Assembly: GCA_965208025.1 (NCBI GenBank)
Contig: OZ242302.1
Location: 434,001-498,000, forward strand
DNA: 64,000 bases
Source of the DNA: Bin80 sp965208025
GTDB taxonomy: Bacteria; Bacteroidota; Rhodothermia; Rhodothermales; Bin80
Direction: 5' to 3'
Shown here: positions 17,318 through 26,440 of the stretch, one piece after another
How the letters are laid out: every line of letters starts with the position of its first letter
How positions within the stretch are numbered: the stretch's first letter is position 1
Program-made: the position numbers and the translations under genes
Notes under the pieces: model-generated
Told to the model about the DNA's origin: nothing
Database searches by the model: none
The model's input: only the letters and a program-made list of their open reading frames with translations

Positions 17318-19069
17318 ATGTACGTCTCCCGAATTCCCAATCGCAATTCCAACCCCACCTGGCTCATTCGAGAGTCCCACCGAAATGGTGATAAAATTGA
17401 CAAACTCACCGTTCTCAATATCACCAAGCTCCCCATGACCCTCATCTTGCAGATCCGCGAACTCCTCCGCGGTGCCAGCGTCTGCAAGTCCATCCATGAC
17501 CTCTTTGAACGACTGGAATCTAAAGCCCACGGTCATGTCGCGTTAGTTTTGGGCATGGTCCGAAAGCTGAGCGTCCCCGCCTTGCTTCACGCAAAGAATT
17601 CCCGCCACCGTCGACTCGTTCTCGGCATGATTACCTCCCGCGTTCTGAACCCCGTCAGTAAGCTGGCAACCAGTACCTTGCTGGATGTGAACTCAGCCTC
17701 CTCCACCCTCAACGAAGACCTGGCTCTCAAACGAGTGGATGCCGATGATCTGTATGAGGCCATGGACTGGTTGAGCAAGCAGAAGACTGCCATTGAATGT
17801 CGGTTGGCTAAGAAACATCTCCGGGAAGGATCCATGGTGCTCTACGATCTAACCAGCAGTTATGTAGAGGGGAAGAAGAACGAATTGGCGGAGTTTGGAT
17901 ACAGCCGGGACAAGAAGCGCGGAAAGAAGCAGATTGTAATTGGTCTCTTGACGGATCCAGAGGGTTGTCCCGTGGCAGTGGATGTATTCAAAGGGAATAC
18001 GTCGGATTCAAAGACGCTTGCTGCCCAGGTCACCAAGCTCCGGGACACCTTTGGACTTGATCATGTGGTTCTGGTGGGAGATCGCGGGGTATTGACGCAA
18101 AAGGGGATTCGGGAAGAGCTGCTCCCCGCAGGTCTGGACTGGATTACCGCCATGCGCAAGGACAGTCTCCGCAAGGTGGTGGAAGCAGCCAAGGAGACGG
18201 AGATGAGTTTATTTGATCAGCAAAATATCATGCAGATCGAGTCCGAGCACTACCCCAAGGATCGTCTGATTCTATGCAAAAATCCGATCCAGAAAGACAA
18301 GAAGCAGATCCGGCGAGAGGAGCGTCTGGTCAAGACAGAAGAAGGGTTGGAGAAGATCATCAAGGCAACCCAACGGAAAGGGAACCCGCTCACGCGAGAG
18401 TCCGAGATTGGGATACGGGTAGGCAAGGTGTTCGAGAGGCAGAAGACGGGAGCGTTTTTCACGATTGAGGTCAAAGCAGGACACTTCCAGTATGCCCGAG
18501 ATCAGGAGGCGATTCAGAATGCAGAGCGCTTGGATGGCGTCTATGCGATTCGGACGAGTCTGAAAGAGAAGCCGACCGAGGAGGAAGTGGTCTCGGACTA
18601 CAAGCGTTTATCTATGGTGGAGCAAGCGTTCCGCTCCTTCAAACAAGTTTCGTTGAAGGTCCGACCGATTCATCACCGAACGAAAGATCGGGTAACGTGT
18701 CATGTGTTTTTGTGTATGCTGTCCTACTATGTGGAGTATCACCTGCGCAAGGTCTTAGCCCCAATCCTGTTTCGGGAAGATGATCCAGAGGGGAGAGCAG
18801 TGCAACGAAGTAGCATAGTTGAGTCCGTGAAACGTTCGGAACAGGCGAACAAGAAGGCACAGTCCAAGCGGAATCAGAATGGAGAACAGGCCATGAGCTT
18901 TGAGAGTCTATTGAACGAACTCCGTGGACTCAGTCGAATTAAGGGTAAGCTCAAGATTGTTGCCGATAAGGCACCCGTGGCGACCTACGTTGCAGATGTG
19001 AACGCAATACAGAAACGGGCCTTTGAATTGGCGGGGATCAAACTGAAGCCTGGGAGTGTGAAGGGATAA
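17318..19069 (+). CDS. IS1634-family transposase (DDE type)
   Basis: A 583-residue transposase of the IS1634 group (IS4 superfamily) that moves the surrounding element by cut-and-paste. The catalytic triad is visible: D177 in VLYDLTSSY, D255 in VGDRGVL and E435 in SMVEQAFRSFK. Between the second Asp and the Glu is the long insertion region of IS4-like enzymes. The C-terminal block (VRPIHHRTKDRVTCHVF) is also typical. ATG 17318 is used; the earlier TTG at 17222 would add an implausible Phe-rich leader. The frame is intact and full length. Confidence 0.93.
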   Translation: MYVSRIPNRNSNPTWLIRESHRNGDKIDKLTVLNITKLPMTLILQIRELLRGASVCKSIHDLFERLESKAHGHVALVLGMVRKLSVPALLHAKNSRHRRLVLGMITSRVLNPVSKLATSTLLDVNSASSTLNEDLALKRVDADDLYEAMDWLSKQKTAIECRLAKKHLREGSMVLYDLTSSYVEGKKNELAEFGYSRDKKRGKKQIVIGLLTDPEGCPVAVDVFKGNTSDSKTLAAQVTKLRDTFGLDHVVLVGDRGVLTQKGIREELLPAGLDWITAMRKDSLRKVVEAAKETEMSLFDQQNIMQIESEHYPKDRLILCKNPIQKDKKQIRREERLVKTEEGLEKIIKATQRKGNPLTRESEIGIRVGKVFERQKTGAFFTIEVKAGHFQYARDQEAIQNAERLDGVYAIRTSLKEKPTEEEVVSDYKRLSMVEQAFRSFKQVSLKVRPIHHRTKDRVTCHVFLCMLSYYVEYHLRKVLAPILFREDDPEGRAVQRSSIVESVKRSEQANKKAQSKRNQNGEQAMSFESLLNELRGLSRIKGKLKIVADKAPVATYVADVNAIQKRAFELAGIKLKPGSVKG

Positions 19070-19169
19070 ATCAGGAAGTCGCCCTCAATATCACGTCTGT
19101 GAGGGAGAAATATTGTCTTCAATAAGTCCAAAAAATGAAAAATGATGCGCTCAAATGCAGGAGAAAAAG

Positions 19170-19184
19170 GGGGGTAACTTCAGT
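19170..19184 (-). repeat. Right terminal inverted repeat of the IS1634 element
   Basis: GGGGGTAACTTCAGT on the plus strand, followed by the second TGGTT target duplicate at 19185-19189. Confidence 0.85.
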
Positions 19185-19206
19185 TGGTTACGACAGGATT
19201 TCCAGA

Positions 19207-22200
19207 TCACCATTTCATATCCATGCGTGCACTGAGTCCGTACGAGTGTGGGGTTTCGTTTGCCTCCATAGTTCGCGCCGTAGTTGCCACGGAGACTTGC
19301 AGTCCTTGTCTCATGCGCAGGTTATATCCGATCCGGTAGGCGCGCCCGCTCGGATCTAGTGTCATCCCCACGATAGATCGTCCAAGACTTTTCCTGATCG
19401 GTGTCCCATAGCCCAGTTCCAGCTCTACCCGTTGATCGGTATTTCCCAGGCCCATAGAATGGAGCGGTGCTTCGCGCCAGAGCTCTCCCCCGTAGACATT
19501 CCCCCAGAGCGGACGCACTTGCATGGAAGGCCCAGGTCCACCCGGGTTTCCATACTCAATGGCCCCCATTAGTCCCCATTCTCGCAGTCCTTCGTCCGTG
19601 TGAAGCACCAAGGTACGCCCCCCAACCTCCGCACGCAATTGACTCGTGGACCAGCGCACTCCACCACCCAGTTCGATTCCCATTCCTGTTTCTGCGTCGC
19701 CTCCATCTTGCCGAAGTGTAGTTTCCAGATACGGCTGCATGCCCGCTCCCAATCGTAAACTTCCCTCCACGCCTGCCCGGACCCGGCGTACCTCCAGATC
19801 CGATCTATTCTCTAAATTTGCCGTAGCCCAGAACGCATCTATCTCATAGCCCAGCCGTCCTGATGTGCCACCGGTCAGCGTTCCCGTCACTCCCAGCGCA
19901 ACCAGTGCGGCGTCTAATTCGGAGCCCAGTGTCTCCACCTCAGTCTCCCCGCGTCCTAGTCCCAAGAGTAGCCACGCACGCATTCCCGCGCCTGTTTGGT
20001 AACTGACATAGGGATAGAAGCCGGTCAATCGAGAGGATGCTGAACCGGACCGCGCTGGCGTTTCGTAGGTGCCTTGATCCCAGCTTTGCGCGGCCAAGAG
20101 ACCTGCCATCCATCCCTGCCTCCACACATAGTCGGCTCCCAAGAGTATCGTCGTGACATTTGAACGCAACGAGAGTGCTCCATCGCTTCCACGCATCCGT
20201 GTGAAGGCACCCTGCCCCCAGACACTCCATCCTCCCTGCGTATACGCTGCACCACACCCGCGAAAGATGTCTCCCAAAGACCGACGTTCGGTCCCATACC
20301 GGAGCCACGATAGATCAGGAATGCTGCACTGCGCCATCCCTTCCATCCGCCGAGAGAAGGCGTCCACGACTTGGGACGCCCAAGTGCGAAGGACTCTGGA
20401 CACATATGCATTCTGGATGCTCTCCTCGCTCTCCTCTTCCACCACCGCCTCCGTGCGGGCTTGCGCTACCTCTGCATTGATGGCCGAGAGGAGGATCAGC
20501 GAAAACGTCTTTGCCTCCCAGATTCGTTCGCTGGAGAGCAGCTTCACTTCAATGGTTTTAGAGACCTCGCCGGGTTCAAACGCAACCTGCCCTGCGAGAG
20601 GTTCATAGTCCTCTCCCGCATAAGCACTCCCATCTTCGGTGGCATAGCTGATCAGGATCGGCAGGGGAGAGGGCTTGGATAAGTGCATGTCAAACACTGC
20701 CACGCGGCGGGAGGCCGTCACGCTCTGTACCGAGACCGTGGGATTCCCGTCATTATCCAGAATCGTTCCTGTCCCTGTCTCTTGGGCAATCTCCGCATGT
20801 CTTGCATTCGAAAGTGTCACTTGGAAGGTTTCGTCGGCTTCCACCTCTGAATCCTCCAAAATCTGGATACGAATCTTCCCTTCGGTGCTCCCCCGCTGAA
20901 AGATGACGATCCCCTGCGAGGATACATAATCCGATCCTTCCTCTGCGGTCTCATCCGAGGATGCAAACTGAACCGTCACCAACCGGGAACTTGGTCGGCT
21001 TAGCCGAACGGGGAACAGAAGTGAACCATCTCCCTCCGATGCTTGCTCATCATAGATGCTCACCGTAAGCTTCCCATCATCATCTAGAATGGTCCCCGTA
21101 GCTTCCAGGTCGGAGAGATCTGCGCCCGTGAGACGTACATGAAACGTTTCGGTCGGTTCGGTTTCCAGATCATCCCGAATCGGAACCGTGATATTCTTGC
21201 GCAAGTCTCCCGGTGCAAACGAGATGGTTCCCGTTGCGGCTTCGTAGTCTTCTCCCGCCGTGGCAGTCCCATCCCCGGTCGTAAAGGCGAATGTTCGTGG
21301 ACGGCTGTCCTTGCCACTCAAGACGACCGGGAAGATCACCTCTGGTTCCGACTCGGTGACCTCCATGTCCTGAATCCGCACCGTCACCAGCGCCTCATTG
21401 TCCACAATGACGCCTTCTCCTTCGGATTGTCCCAACTCCCCACCCGCTACATCCGTCAGTTTTATCTGGAATGTTTCGTCTCCCTCATAGAATGTATCAT
21501 CCACAATCTTTACCTCAATGAACTTCACGGCCTCTCCCGAAGCAAATTGAAGCGGGCTTAGTGTCTGCACTCTGTAATCCGATGGATTATTGGCTGAGAC
21601 ATCGTTCACGACAAATTCCACATGAATCTCCTGCCCCTCGGGTACCTCATAGCTTAGGGTCACCTCAAAGCGGGCGATCCCTGCATCTTCCCGAACCCGG
21701 ACCAATGACTCGAGATGCACTGTTGGCGGCGAATCGTCATCCAGAATCGTCCCGATCGCCACAGCTTTCGCCAGTTCCGCATGATCGGGGGCAGACAATT
21801 CCAGGAGAAAGGTCTCCGTCATCTCCTCTATCTCATCACTGAGAATGGGAACAGACACCACTTGACGGATGGATCCTGATGGGAAGATAAGTGTATCGCT
21901 CTGGTGGGTATAGTCGATGGCTTTGAACGCCGTCCCATCTTGGGTTGTATAGGCAACTCGGATCGTCTCTAGCGGATGGGGTGGATCCAGTGTCACTTCA
22001 AACATCAATACTTCGCTGCTCTCGAGTGCATGAGCATCCTGAACGCGTAAACGGTATACATCATTATCCTGAATCGTAACCGTTGCCACGCCAGGATCCA
22101 GCACCGTGCCCGGGAGCTCAGCGAATCGGACTTGAAATGTCTCCGCGGGCTCTGTGATCGGATCGTCTATGATCGGAACCTGAAGGAATGCGGTGGTCCT

Positions 22201-25167
22201 ACCCGCAGGAATCAGCAAGATCTCATCGGCTGCCATATAGTCCTGCCCCTCGGTTGCGCTCTCTGCGATCGTTTGAACGGGCACACTCAACTCAATCGGT
22301 GCCGCGGGGGTTACCTTGATGAGTATCTGTGCATCTCCCACATCCTCGGAAACGACCGTATCCTGAATCGCCAACGTAATCACGGGATCATTATCCAGAA
22401 TGGTGAGGGACGTCTCGGTCTCGCCAGGGCCAAGTGCAGAACTCTCGCCTGTAATGGTGATCGTCTCCTCTGGCTCGTGGAGGAGATCATCCAGCACGGT
22501 TAGGTCAAAGGTTGCACGACCATCAGGCTGGTTCGCAGGAATGGTCAGGTCAATAGGGGATACGACTTCATAGTCATCTCCTGCCACAGCCGAGCCATCC
22601 CGAACCGAAATCGTGACCTCCGTCTCCTCGGTGCGCAGAACATCCAGGGTTGCAATCACCGTGATCCTCGTGCTCCCTGCGTCTTCCTTCACCTCAAAAG
22701 GATCCAGAGCAAGCAAGATCCCTGTAGCTTCGTCATCCTCCAGAATTGTTAACGTCACATCTGACGGACCCGTAACGCCTTGTAAATTTTCTGCTCGTCC
22801 GCTCACGGTTACCGTTTTATGTGGGGCGTCCACCCGATTATCTACTGCGGTGATCAATACATCCCCCGTACTGGTCGTGATGCCAGGGGCGATCCGGAGC
22901 GTCGTATTGGAACTTAAGGAGTAATCATGGTGGGTTGCGGGGGAGTCCGGGCGAGCGGATATCTCAATTATAGTCTCCGCGCTTGACGCAGAACTCAGAC
23001 GGGCCGTAACGGACGCATGTCCATTGGCTTCTGGAACCGATTCTGGGGTTAACCCAAGGGTTACTTCCGGGATGGGATCCGTGTCCAGAAGTATGAGTTC
23101 GGTTCCAGTCACCTGCAGACCGTCCACCGCTGTCCCCCTGATCCAGGCGGTTTCGTCTGGTTCATCCACACCATCTGTGATCGGCGTGAACGAAAATGTC
23201 CAATCTCTCTCCCTCTCCCTCGCACGAATTGTCAAGGGGAACGATGGCACAGCAATAAAATCCGCTCCCGACATGGCGGTGCCCGATTCCACTAAAATGG
23301 TCAAGTCTGTGTCGGTACTTCGCGCAACATCAAGCGCTGCCGTCATCGTGATCTCCTCCCTGCCCACATCTTCATCAATCTCGGGAGGCACCACCGTGAG
23401 GGTGACCGTGGTTGCCTCGTCATCATCAGTGATTGTAAGTGTCACATCTTCGGGATCGGTGACTTCTTCCGCATTCATGACCTGCCCGCTTATCGTCACC
23501 ATCTTGTCGGGCTCGTCAATCTCATTATCCACGGCCATGATCGTGACCGTTCCTGTACTGATTGTTTGCCCTGCGGGAATTGTAAGTGTCGGGTTGCCAC
23601 CCAGGGTATAACTCAAATGGATAGCAGGATTGATTGCAGCCGCAGAGATCGCGAGGGAAATCTCCTCGCTTGATGGCGCACTTAGACGTGCGGAAATCGC
23701 CGCTTGTCCGTCCACTTCCGAAATCACCTCTGGAGTCAACTCCAGGGAAACCTCTGGAGGTGGATCAAGGATGGAGAGTATCGCTTCAATCACCGACAAA
23801 CCGTCTACCGACGTTGTAATGTAGACCGTTTCGTTCAACTCAATCATATCATCCTCAATCGGTGTGAACGAAAAGGATCCACGTTGCGAGGTCTCATGTG
23901 CGGCAATCGTAAGATGAATGGGAGACACTTCTGCATAGTCGGTTCCAGCGGTCGCCGTACCTTCCTCAACCAAAACGGTCATCGGTGTGTCGGTGCTCCG
24001 TGCAACATCCAGGGTTGCTGTCACCATGATCCCTACACTTCCGAGGTGTTCCATCACCTCGGTAGGCTCTACAGTAATTGTAACCGTGGTGGCATCATCA
24101 TCATCGGTAATTGTCAGGATTACATCCTCTGGACTCGTCACCGCATCTGCATTCGTCACAATACCGCTCACGGTCACTTCCTTGTCTGGACCATCTATCT
24201 GATCATCCACCGCTGTGATGGTGACGGCACCCGAGCTGGTCGTTGCTCCAGCGTCAATGGTCAGGATCCTGTTCTCACTTAACGTATAATCCGAATCAAG
24301 AGCCGGCGGCGTCGCTTCTGCCAAGATGGTGATCGTTGTCGTCTCGGTGGTAGGTATGTTGAGGTTTGCCGTGATCGTGGAGAACTCCCCCTCCAAAATC
24401 ACACCATGAGATAAGGATAGCGTGACCACCGGTTCCTGACAGGCCCTCATCATTCCACCAAGACCATACACCGTGATCGTACCTGCTTCATCCAGATCAA
24501 TGATCTTTTGAGGCAGGCAAATAATGGGGTTATATAATAGTGTGATTTCCAGGCCTGATTGAAGACCGTCAAAGAGATCTGCATCCAGGGTGGTCAGCAA
24601 ATTGTTGGACAGGAACAGATTTCGTAAGTTGGTAAGACCATCAAAGAGATCTGGATCCAGATCGTTGAACGAATTGTGATTAAGCCATAAATCGGTTAAG
24701 TTGGTCAGTCCATCAAAGAGATCTTCGTCCAGGCTTGTGACGGAAGTATACCTCAATGCCAGATTTTTCAAACTGGAAAGTCCTTGAAAGAGATCCTCAT
24801 CCAGATCGGTGAGAGGATTCTGGGAAAGATTCAGCGTTTCCAGATTGGGGAGTCCAGCGAAAATATTCTCTGGTAAGGAAGTGAGTAAGTTCTGGTCAAT
24901 TCGAAGGAGTTCCAGATTCGTGAGCCCGTCAAAGTCACCGCTCTTGAGCGATGTAATCCCTTCATTAATCAAGTTCAGGTTCTTGATACCTAATAACCTG
25001 TCAACCGTCTGGTGAGCACAATGAAATTTAGATGTCCATTCAATCTCAAACACTACTTCAGGGCTTCGATCGCAAACGTTAACTGGCTGTGCGGAGACAT
25101 TCACGACACAGAAAATAAGAAACATGCTGACTCCTGTACCCACACATGAAGTAGACAATCGTCGCAT
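19207..25167 (-). CDS. Giant surface protein: signal peptide, leucine-rich repeats, about 12 Calx-beta modules, autotransporter-like barrel
   Basis: A 1986-residue protein. The signal peptide covers about 1-26 (cut after VSAQ). A short Cys-containing cap leads into about seven leucine-rich repeats of the FDGLTNLxxLxLxxN type (about 58-240). About twelve Calx-beta modules follow (about 245-1580), most ending in LTITDDD-like or TILDNDG-like calcium-binding loops. The last 400 residues form an autotransporter-like beta-barrel with alternating strands and a final Trp. It probably sits in the outer membrane with the repeats exposed, acting as an adhesin or Ca2+-stiffened stalk. A paralogue lies at 39213-45515, with near-identical barrels and different repeat regions. 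An IS1634 element is inserted just past its stop. Function is inferred from architecture only. Confidence 0.85.
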   Translation of the reverse strand: MRRLSTSCVGTGVSMFLIFCVVNVSAQPVNVCDRSPEVVFEIEWTSKFHCAHQTVDRLLGIKNLNLINEGITSLKSGDFDGLTNLELLRIDQNLLTSLPENIFAGLPNLETLNLSQNPLTDLDEDLFQGLSSLKNLALRYTSVTSLDEDLFDGLTNLTDLWLNHNSFNDLDPDLFDGLTNLRNLFLSNNLLTTLDADLFDGLQSGLEITLLYNPIICLPQKIIDLDEAGTITVYGLGGMMRACQEPVVTLSLSHGVILEGEFSTITANLNIPTTETTTITILAEATPPALDSDYTLSENRILTIDAGATTSSGAVTITAVDDQIDGPDKEVTVSGIVTNADAVTSPEDVILTITDDDDATTVTITVEPTEVMEHLGSVGIMVTATLDVARSTDTPMTVLVEEGTATAGTDYAEVSPIHLTIAAHETSQRGSFSFTPIEDDMIELNETVYITTSVDGLSVIEAILSILDPPPEVSLELTPEVISEVDGQAAISARLSAPSSEEISLAISAAAINPAIHLSYTLGGNPTLTIPAGQTISTGTVTIMAVDNEIDEPDKMVTISGQVMNAEEVTDPEDVTLTITDDDEATTVTLTVVPPEIDEDVGREEITMTAALDVARSTDTDLTILVESGTAMSGADFIAVPSFPLTIRARERERDWTFSFTPITDGVDEPDETAWIRGTAVDGLQVTGTELILLDTDPIPEVTLGLTPESVPEANGHASVTARLSSASSAETIIEISARPDSPATHHDYSLSSNTTLRIAPGITTSTGDVLITAVDNRVDAPHKTVTVSGRAENLQGVTGPSDVTLTILEDDEATGILLALDPFEVKEDAGSTRITVIATLDVLRTEETEVTISVRDGSAVAGDDYEVVSPIDLTIPANQPDGRATFDLTVLDDLLHEPEETITITGESSALGPGETETSLTILDNDPVITLAIQDTVVSEDVGDAQILIKVTPAAPIELSVPVQTIAESATEGQDYMAADEILLIPAGRTTAFLQVPIIDDPITEPAETFQVRFAELPGTVLDPGVATVTIQDNDVYRLRVQDAHALESSEVLMFEVTLDPPHPLETIRVAYTTQDGTAFKAIDYTHQSDTLIFPSGSIRQVVSVPILSDEIEEMTETFLLELSAPDHAELAKAVAIGTILDDDSPPTVHLESLVRVREDAGIARFEVTLSYEVPEGQEIHVEFVVNDVSANNPSDYRVQTLSPLQFASGEAVKFIEVKIVDDTFYEGDETFQIKLTDVAGGELGQSEGEGVIVDNEALVTVRIQDMEVTESEPEVIFPVVLSGKDSRPRTFAFTTGDGTATAGEDYEAATGTISFAPGDLRKNITVPIRDDLETEPTETFHVRLTGADLSDLEATGTILDDDGKLTVSIYDEQASEGDGSLLFPVRLSRPSSRLVTVQFASSDETAEEGSDYVSSQGIVIFQRGSTEGKIRIQILEDSEVEADETFQVTLSNARHAEIAQETGTGTILDNDGNPTVSVQSVTASRRVAVFDMHLSKPSPLPILISYATEDGSAYAGEDYEPLAGQVAFEPGEVSKTIEVKLLSSERIWEAKTFSLILLSAINAEVAQARTEAVVEEESEESIQNAYVSRVLRTWASQVVDAFSRRMEGMAQCSIPDLSWLRYGTERRSLGDIFRGCGAAYTQGGWSVWGQGAFTRMRGSDGALSLRSNVTTILLGADYVWRQGWMAGLLAAQSWDQGTYETPARSGSASSRLTGFYPYVSYQTGAGMRAWLLLGLGRGETEVETLGSELDAALVALGVTGTLTGGTSGRLGYEIDAFWATANLENRSDLEVRRVRAGVEGSLRLGAGMQPYLETTLRQDGGDAETGMGIELGGGVRWSTSQLRAEVGGRTLVLHTDEGLREWGLMGAIEYGNPGGPGPSMQVRPLWGNVYGGELWREAPLHSMGLGNTDQRVELELGYGTPIRKSLGRSIVGMTLDPSGRAYRIGYNLRMRQGLQVSVATTARTMEANETPHSYGLSARMDMKW

Positions 25168-25804
25168 GAATCTGAATAGGTTGATCTAGACTCCCAAACG
25201 CAAAGCAATGATGAATCATGAATTTTTTGTGAATTCTAATAGTAGGAAATTAGAATTGAAATGTCAAATGGTTTATGGCACCTGAATCAACAGATGAATC
25301 TGGAATAGCTATCCAGAATGAAGAATTCCTGCTAAGAACCACGATCACATCTCAATGCGAAATTATGCAGTCGTTCTCTTTCCTGTCTTTCGATCTGATT
25401 TTGTTTTGGGGTAATCAAAGAACAGATCGGCCCGTCATTTGGGTACCGAGCACCAACAAAATTCAAGAAAATCTGTCGGGGCTTTCCTGTTCAGCTCTTC
25501 TCTAACCATTGGCCAAGAAATCAACAATTTGCGGATCTGTGGCGAGCAAATAATATTATTCTTGACGCTCGTAATTCCTGACGTGAAGGAGAAGAGAATA
25601 ATTGAGGCGAAAAATGTGGTTACATTTAGCACTCTTATGCTCTTAGACTGAACACTAGGTTGATCCAAAAAATACTGGGCGAATTCGTGTTCCAAGATCG
25701 TGCGGCCGAGTTGATCAGGGTTGAAGATACATATTACGCTTCGTGAACGTTGCCCAAAAGAATATCCATTTATCATCTGTGACTAGTCCTGACAATCATC
25801 CTAA
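25168..25804 (+). other. A/T-rich region upstream of the first LRR/Calx-beta gene
   Basis: About 640 bases. Frames at 25435-25776 (minus, 113 codons) and 25439-25651 (plus) overlap each other and resemble nothing known, so neither is called. The segment next to the surface-protein gene probably contains its promoter and includes the inverted repeat at 25232-25257. Confidence 0.4.
25232..25257 (-). promoter_or_regulatory. Inverted repeat upstream of the first LRR/Calx-beta gene
   Basis: AATTCTAAT (25232-25240) and ATTAGAATT (25249-25257) form a perfect 9-bp inverted repeat with an 8-base spacer. It lies 65-90 bases upstream of the ATG at 25167, where a promoter or operator is expected. Role inferred from position. 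Confidence 0.4.
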
Positions 25805-25821
25805 CCCAAGTTCGCCATTTT
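25805..25821 (+). repeat. Left copy of an inverted repeat enclosing the IS cluster
   Basis: CCCAAGTTCGCCATTTT here is the exact reverse complement of 30846-30862. Weaker similarity extends both ways, including a shared GAAATTC block on the inner side. The two copies point toward each other around about 5 kb of insertion sequences. Confidence 0.6.
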
Positions 25822-25853
25822 CTCGTTGAGCCTCTGAATTTCATTCCAATATT

Positions 25854-25875
25854 TCGGTCATTCTGACCGATTTTT
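25854..25875 (+). terminator. Intrinsic terminator-like hairpin
   Basis: TCGGTCA, a three-base loop, TGACCGA and then TTTTT. The 7-bp stem is perfect and the T-run follows on the plus strand. No plus-strand gene ends just before it, so it may be a leftover or an insulator at the edge of the IS cluster. Confidence 0.45.
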
Positions 25876-26199
25876 GCCCCAAAACCGTGCATTTGCCCCC
25901 GATTTCTCACCGTTTCACGGCCATTCTGTCTGATTGATTCCCCAAAACCCGTTCTGGTGTTGTTTTGGTGTTTTCTGGACCCCCCTGTATCTTTTAAGGA
26001 AGCTTAACGGAGTACAGTGTAGAAGTGATTACTGAAGAGAAAGATCATTGAAACTAGCCAAGTTTTTTGATTTTAGGTGAACGAAGAGGGAGAAGGTTTT
26101 CAGTCTAGAGTACTAGAGCAGAAAATTTTCAAATTCAAGCGTAATCCTGAAATTGAGGAGTGAAGGCAACGCGTGATGATTTTTTGGATTCAGGACAGT

Positions 26200-26400
26200 T
26201 AAACCGTCCCGAGATCACGGGTGCATCTGTACTTATGTTTCGCATTGATCTCCGCGGATCAACTCCCCAGGAGTAACCAACGTCCCCCTGCGTCCTGAAC
26301 GCCTGGGGGGGAGATGTACCCTGGGGAGTCATGTGATGAACGCCCGGTAGAGAGTATGTGCCATAGAGCACCGATACAGGGAGTGACATAGCATCACAGT
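26200..26400 (+). ncRNA. Candidate bridge RNA (seekRNA) of the IS110 element
   Basis: Two consecutive stem-loops, each with a large internal loop, lie upstream of the transposase ATG. The first has a 10-bp outer stem (ACTCCCCAGG 26262-26271 with 26320-26329), an internal loop (26272-26282 and 26313-26319), and an inner stem (26283-26293 with 26299-26312). The second has a 7-bp outer stem (TGTGATG 26332-26338 with 26392-26398), an internal loop (26339-26353 and 26378-26391), and an inner stem GTATGTGC/GCAC-ATAC around loop 26362-26367. This is the target-loop plus donor-loop layout known for IS110-group bridge RNAs. The guide function is inferred from the fold and position. Confidence 0.65.
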
Positions 26401-26440
26401 GATCCGCATACTTCTACCCCTTAAACTAAGGTATATTATC

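Larger units (their letters stand above)
17042..19184 (+). mobile_element. Complete IS1634-family insertion sequence
   Basis: The element is bounded by inverted repeats ACTGAAGTTACCCCC (17042-17056) and its reverse complement (19170-19184). It is flanked by the direct repeat TGGTT (17037-17041 and 19185-19189), a 5-bp target duplication as expected for this family. It carries one intact transposase gene, and its right end is 22 bases from the stop of the LRR/Calx-beta gene. The perfect ends and intact gene suggest a recent and possibly still mobile insertion. Confidence 0.85.

Noticed and set aside
22613..23611. Long frames on the plus strand opposite the LRR/Calx-beta gene, up to 195 codons
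   Set aside because: They mirror the repeated Asp/Thr/Ile-rich minus-strand codons, have no start signals and lie wholly inside a clear gene. The same holds for similar frames opposite the second paralogue.
25435..25776. 113-codon minus-strand frame upstream of the first LRR/Calx-beta gene
   Set aside because: No recognisable motif or SD, overlaps an opposite frame of similar quality, and lies in A/T-rich intergenic DNA.
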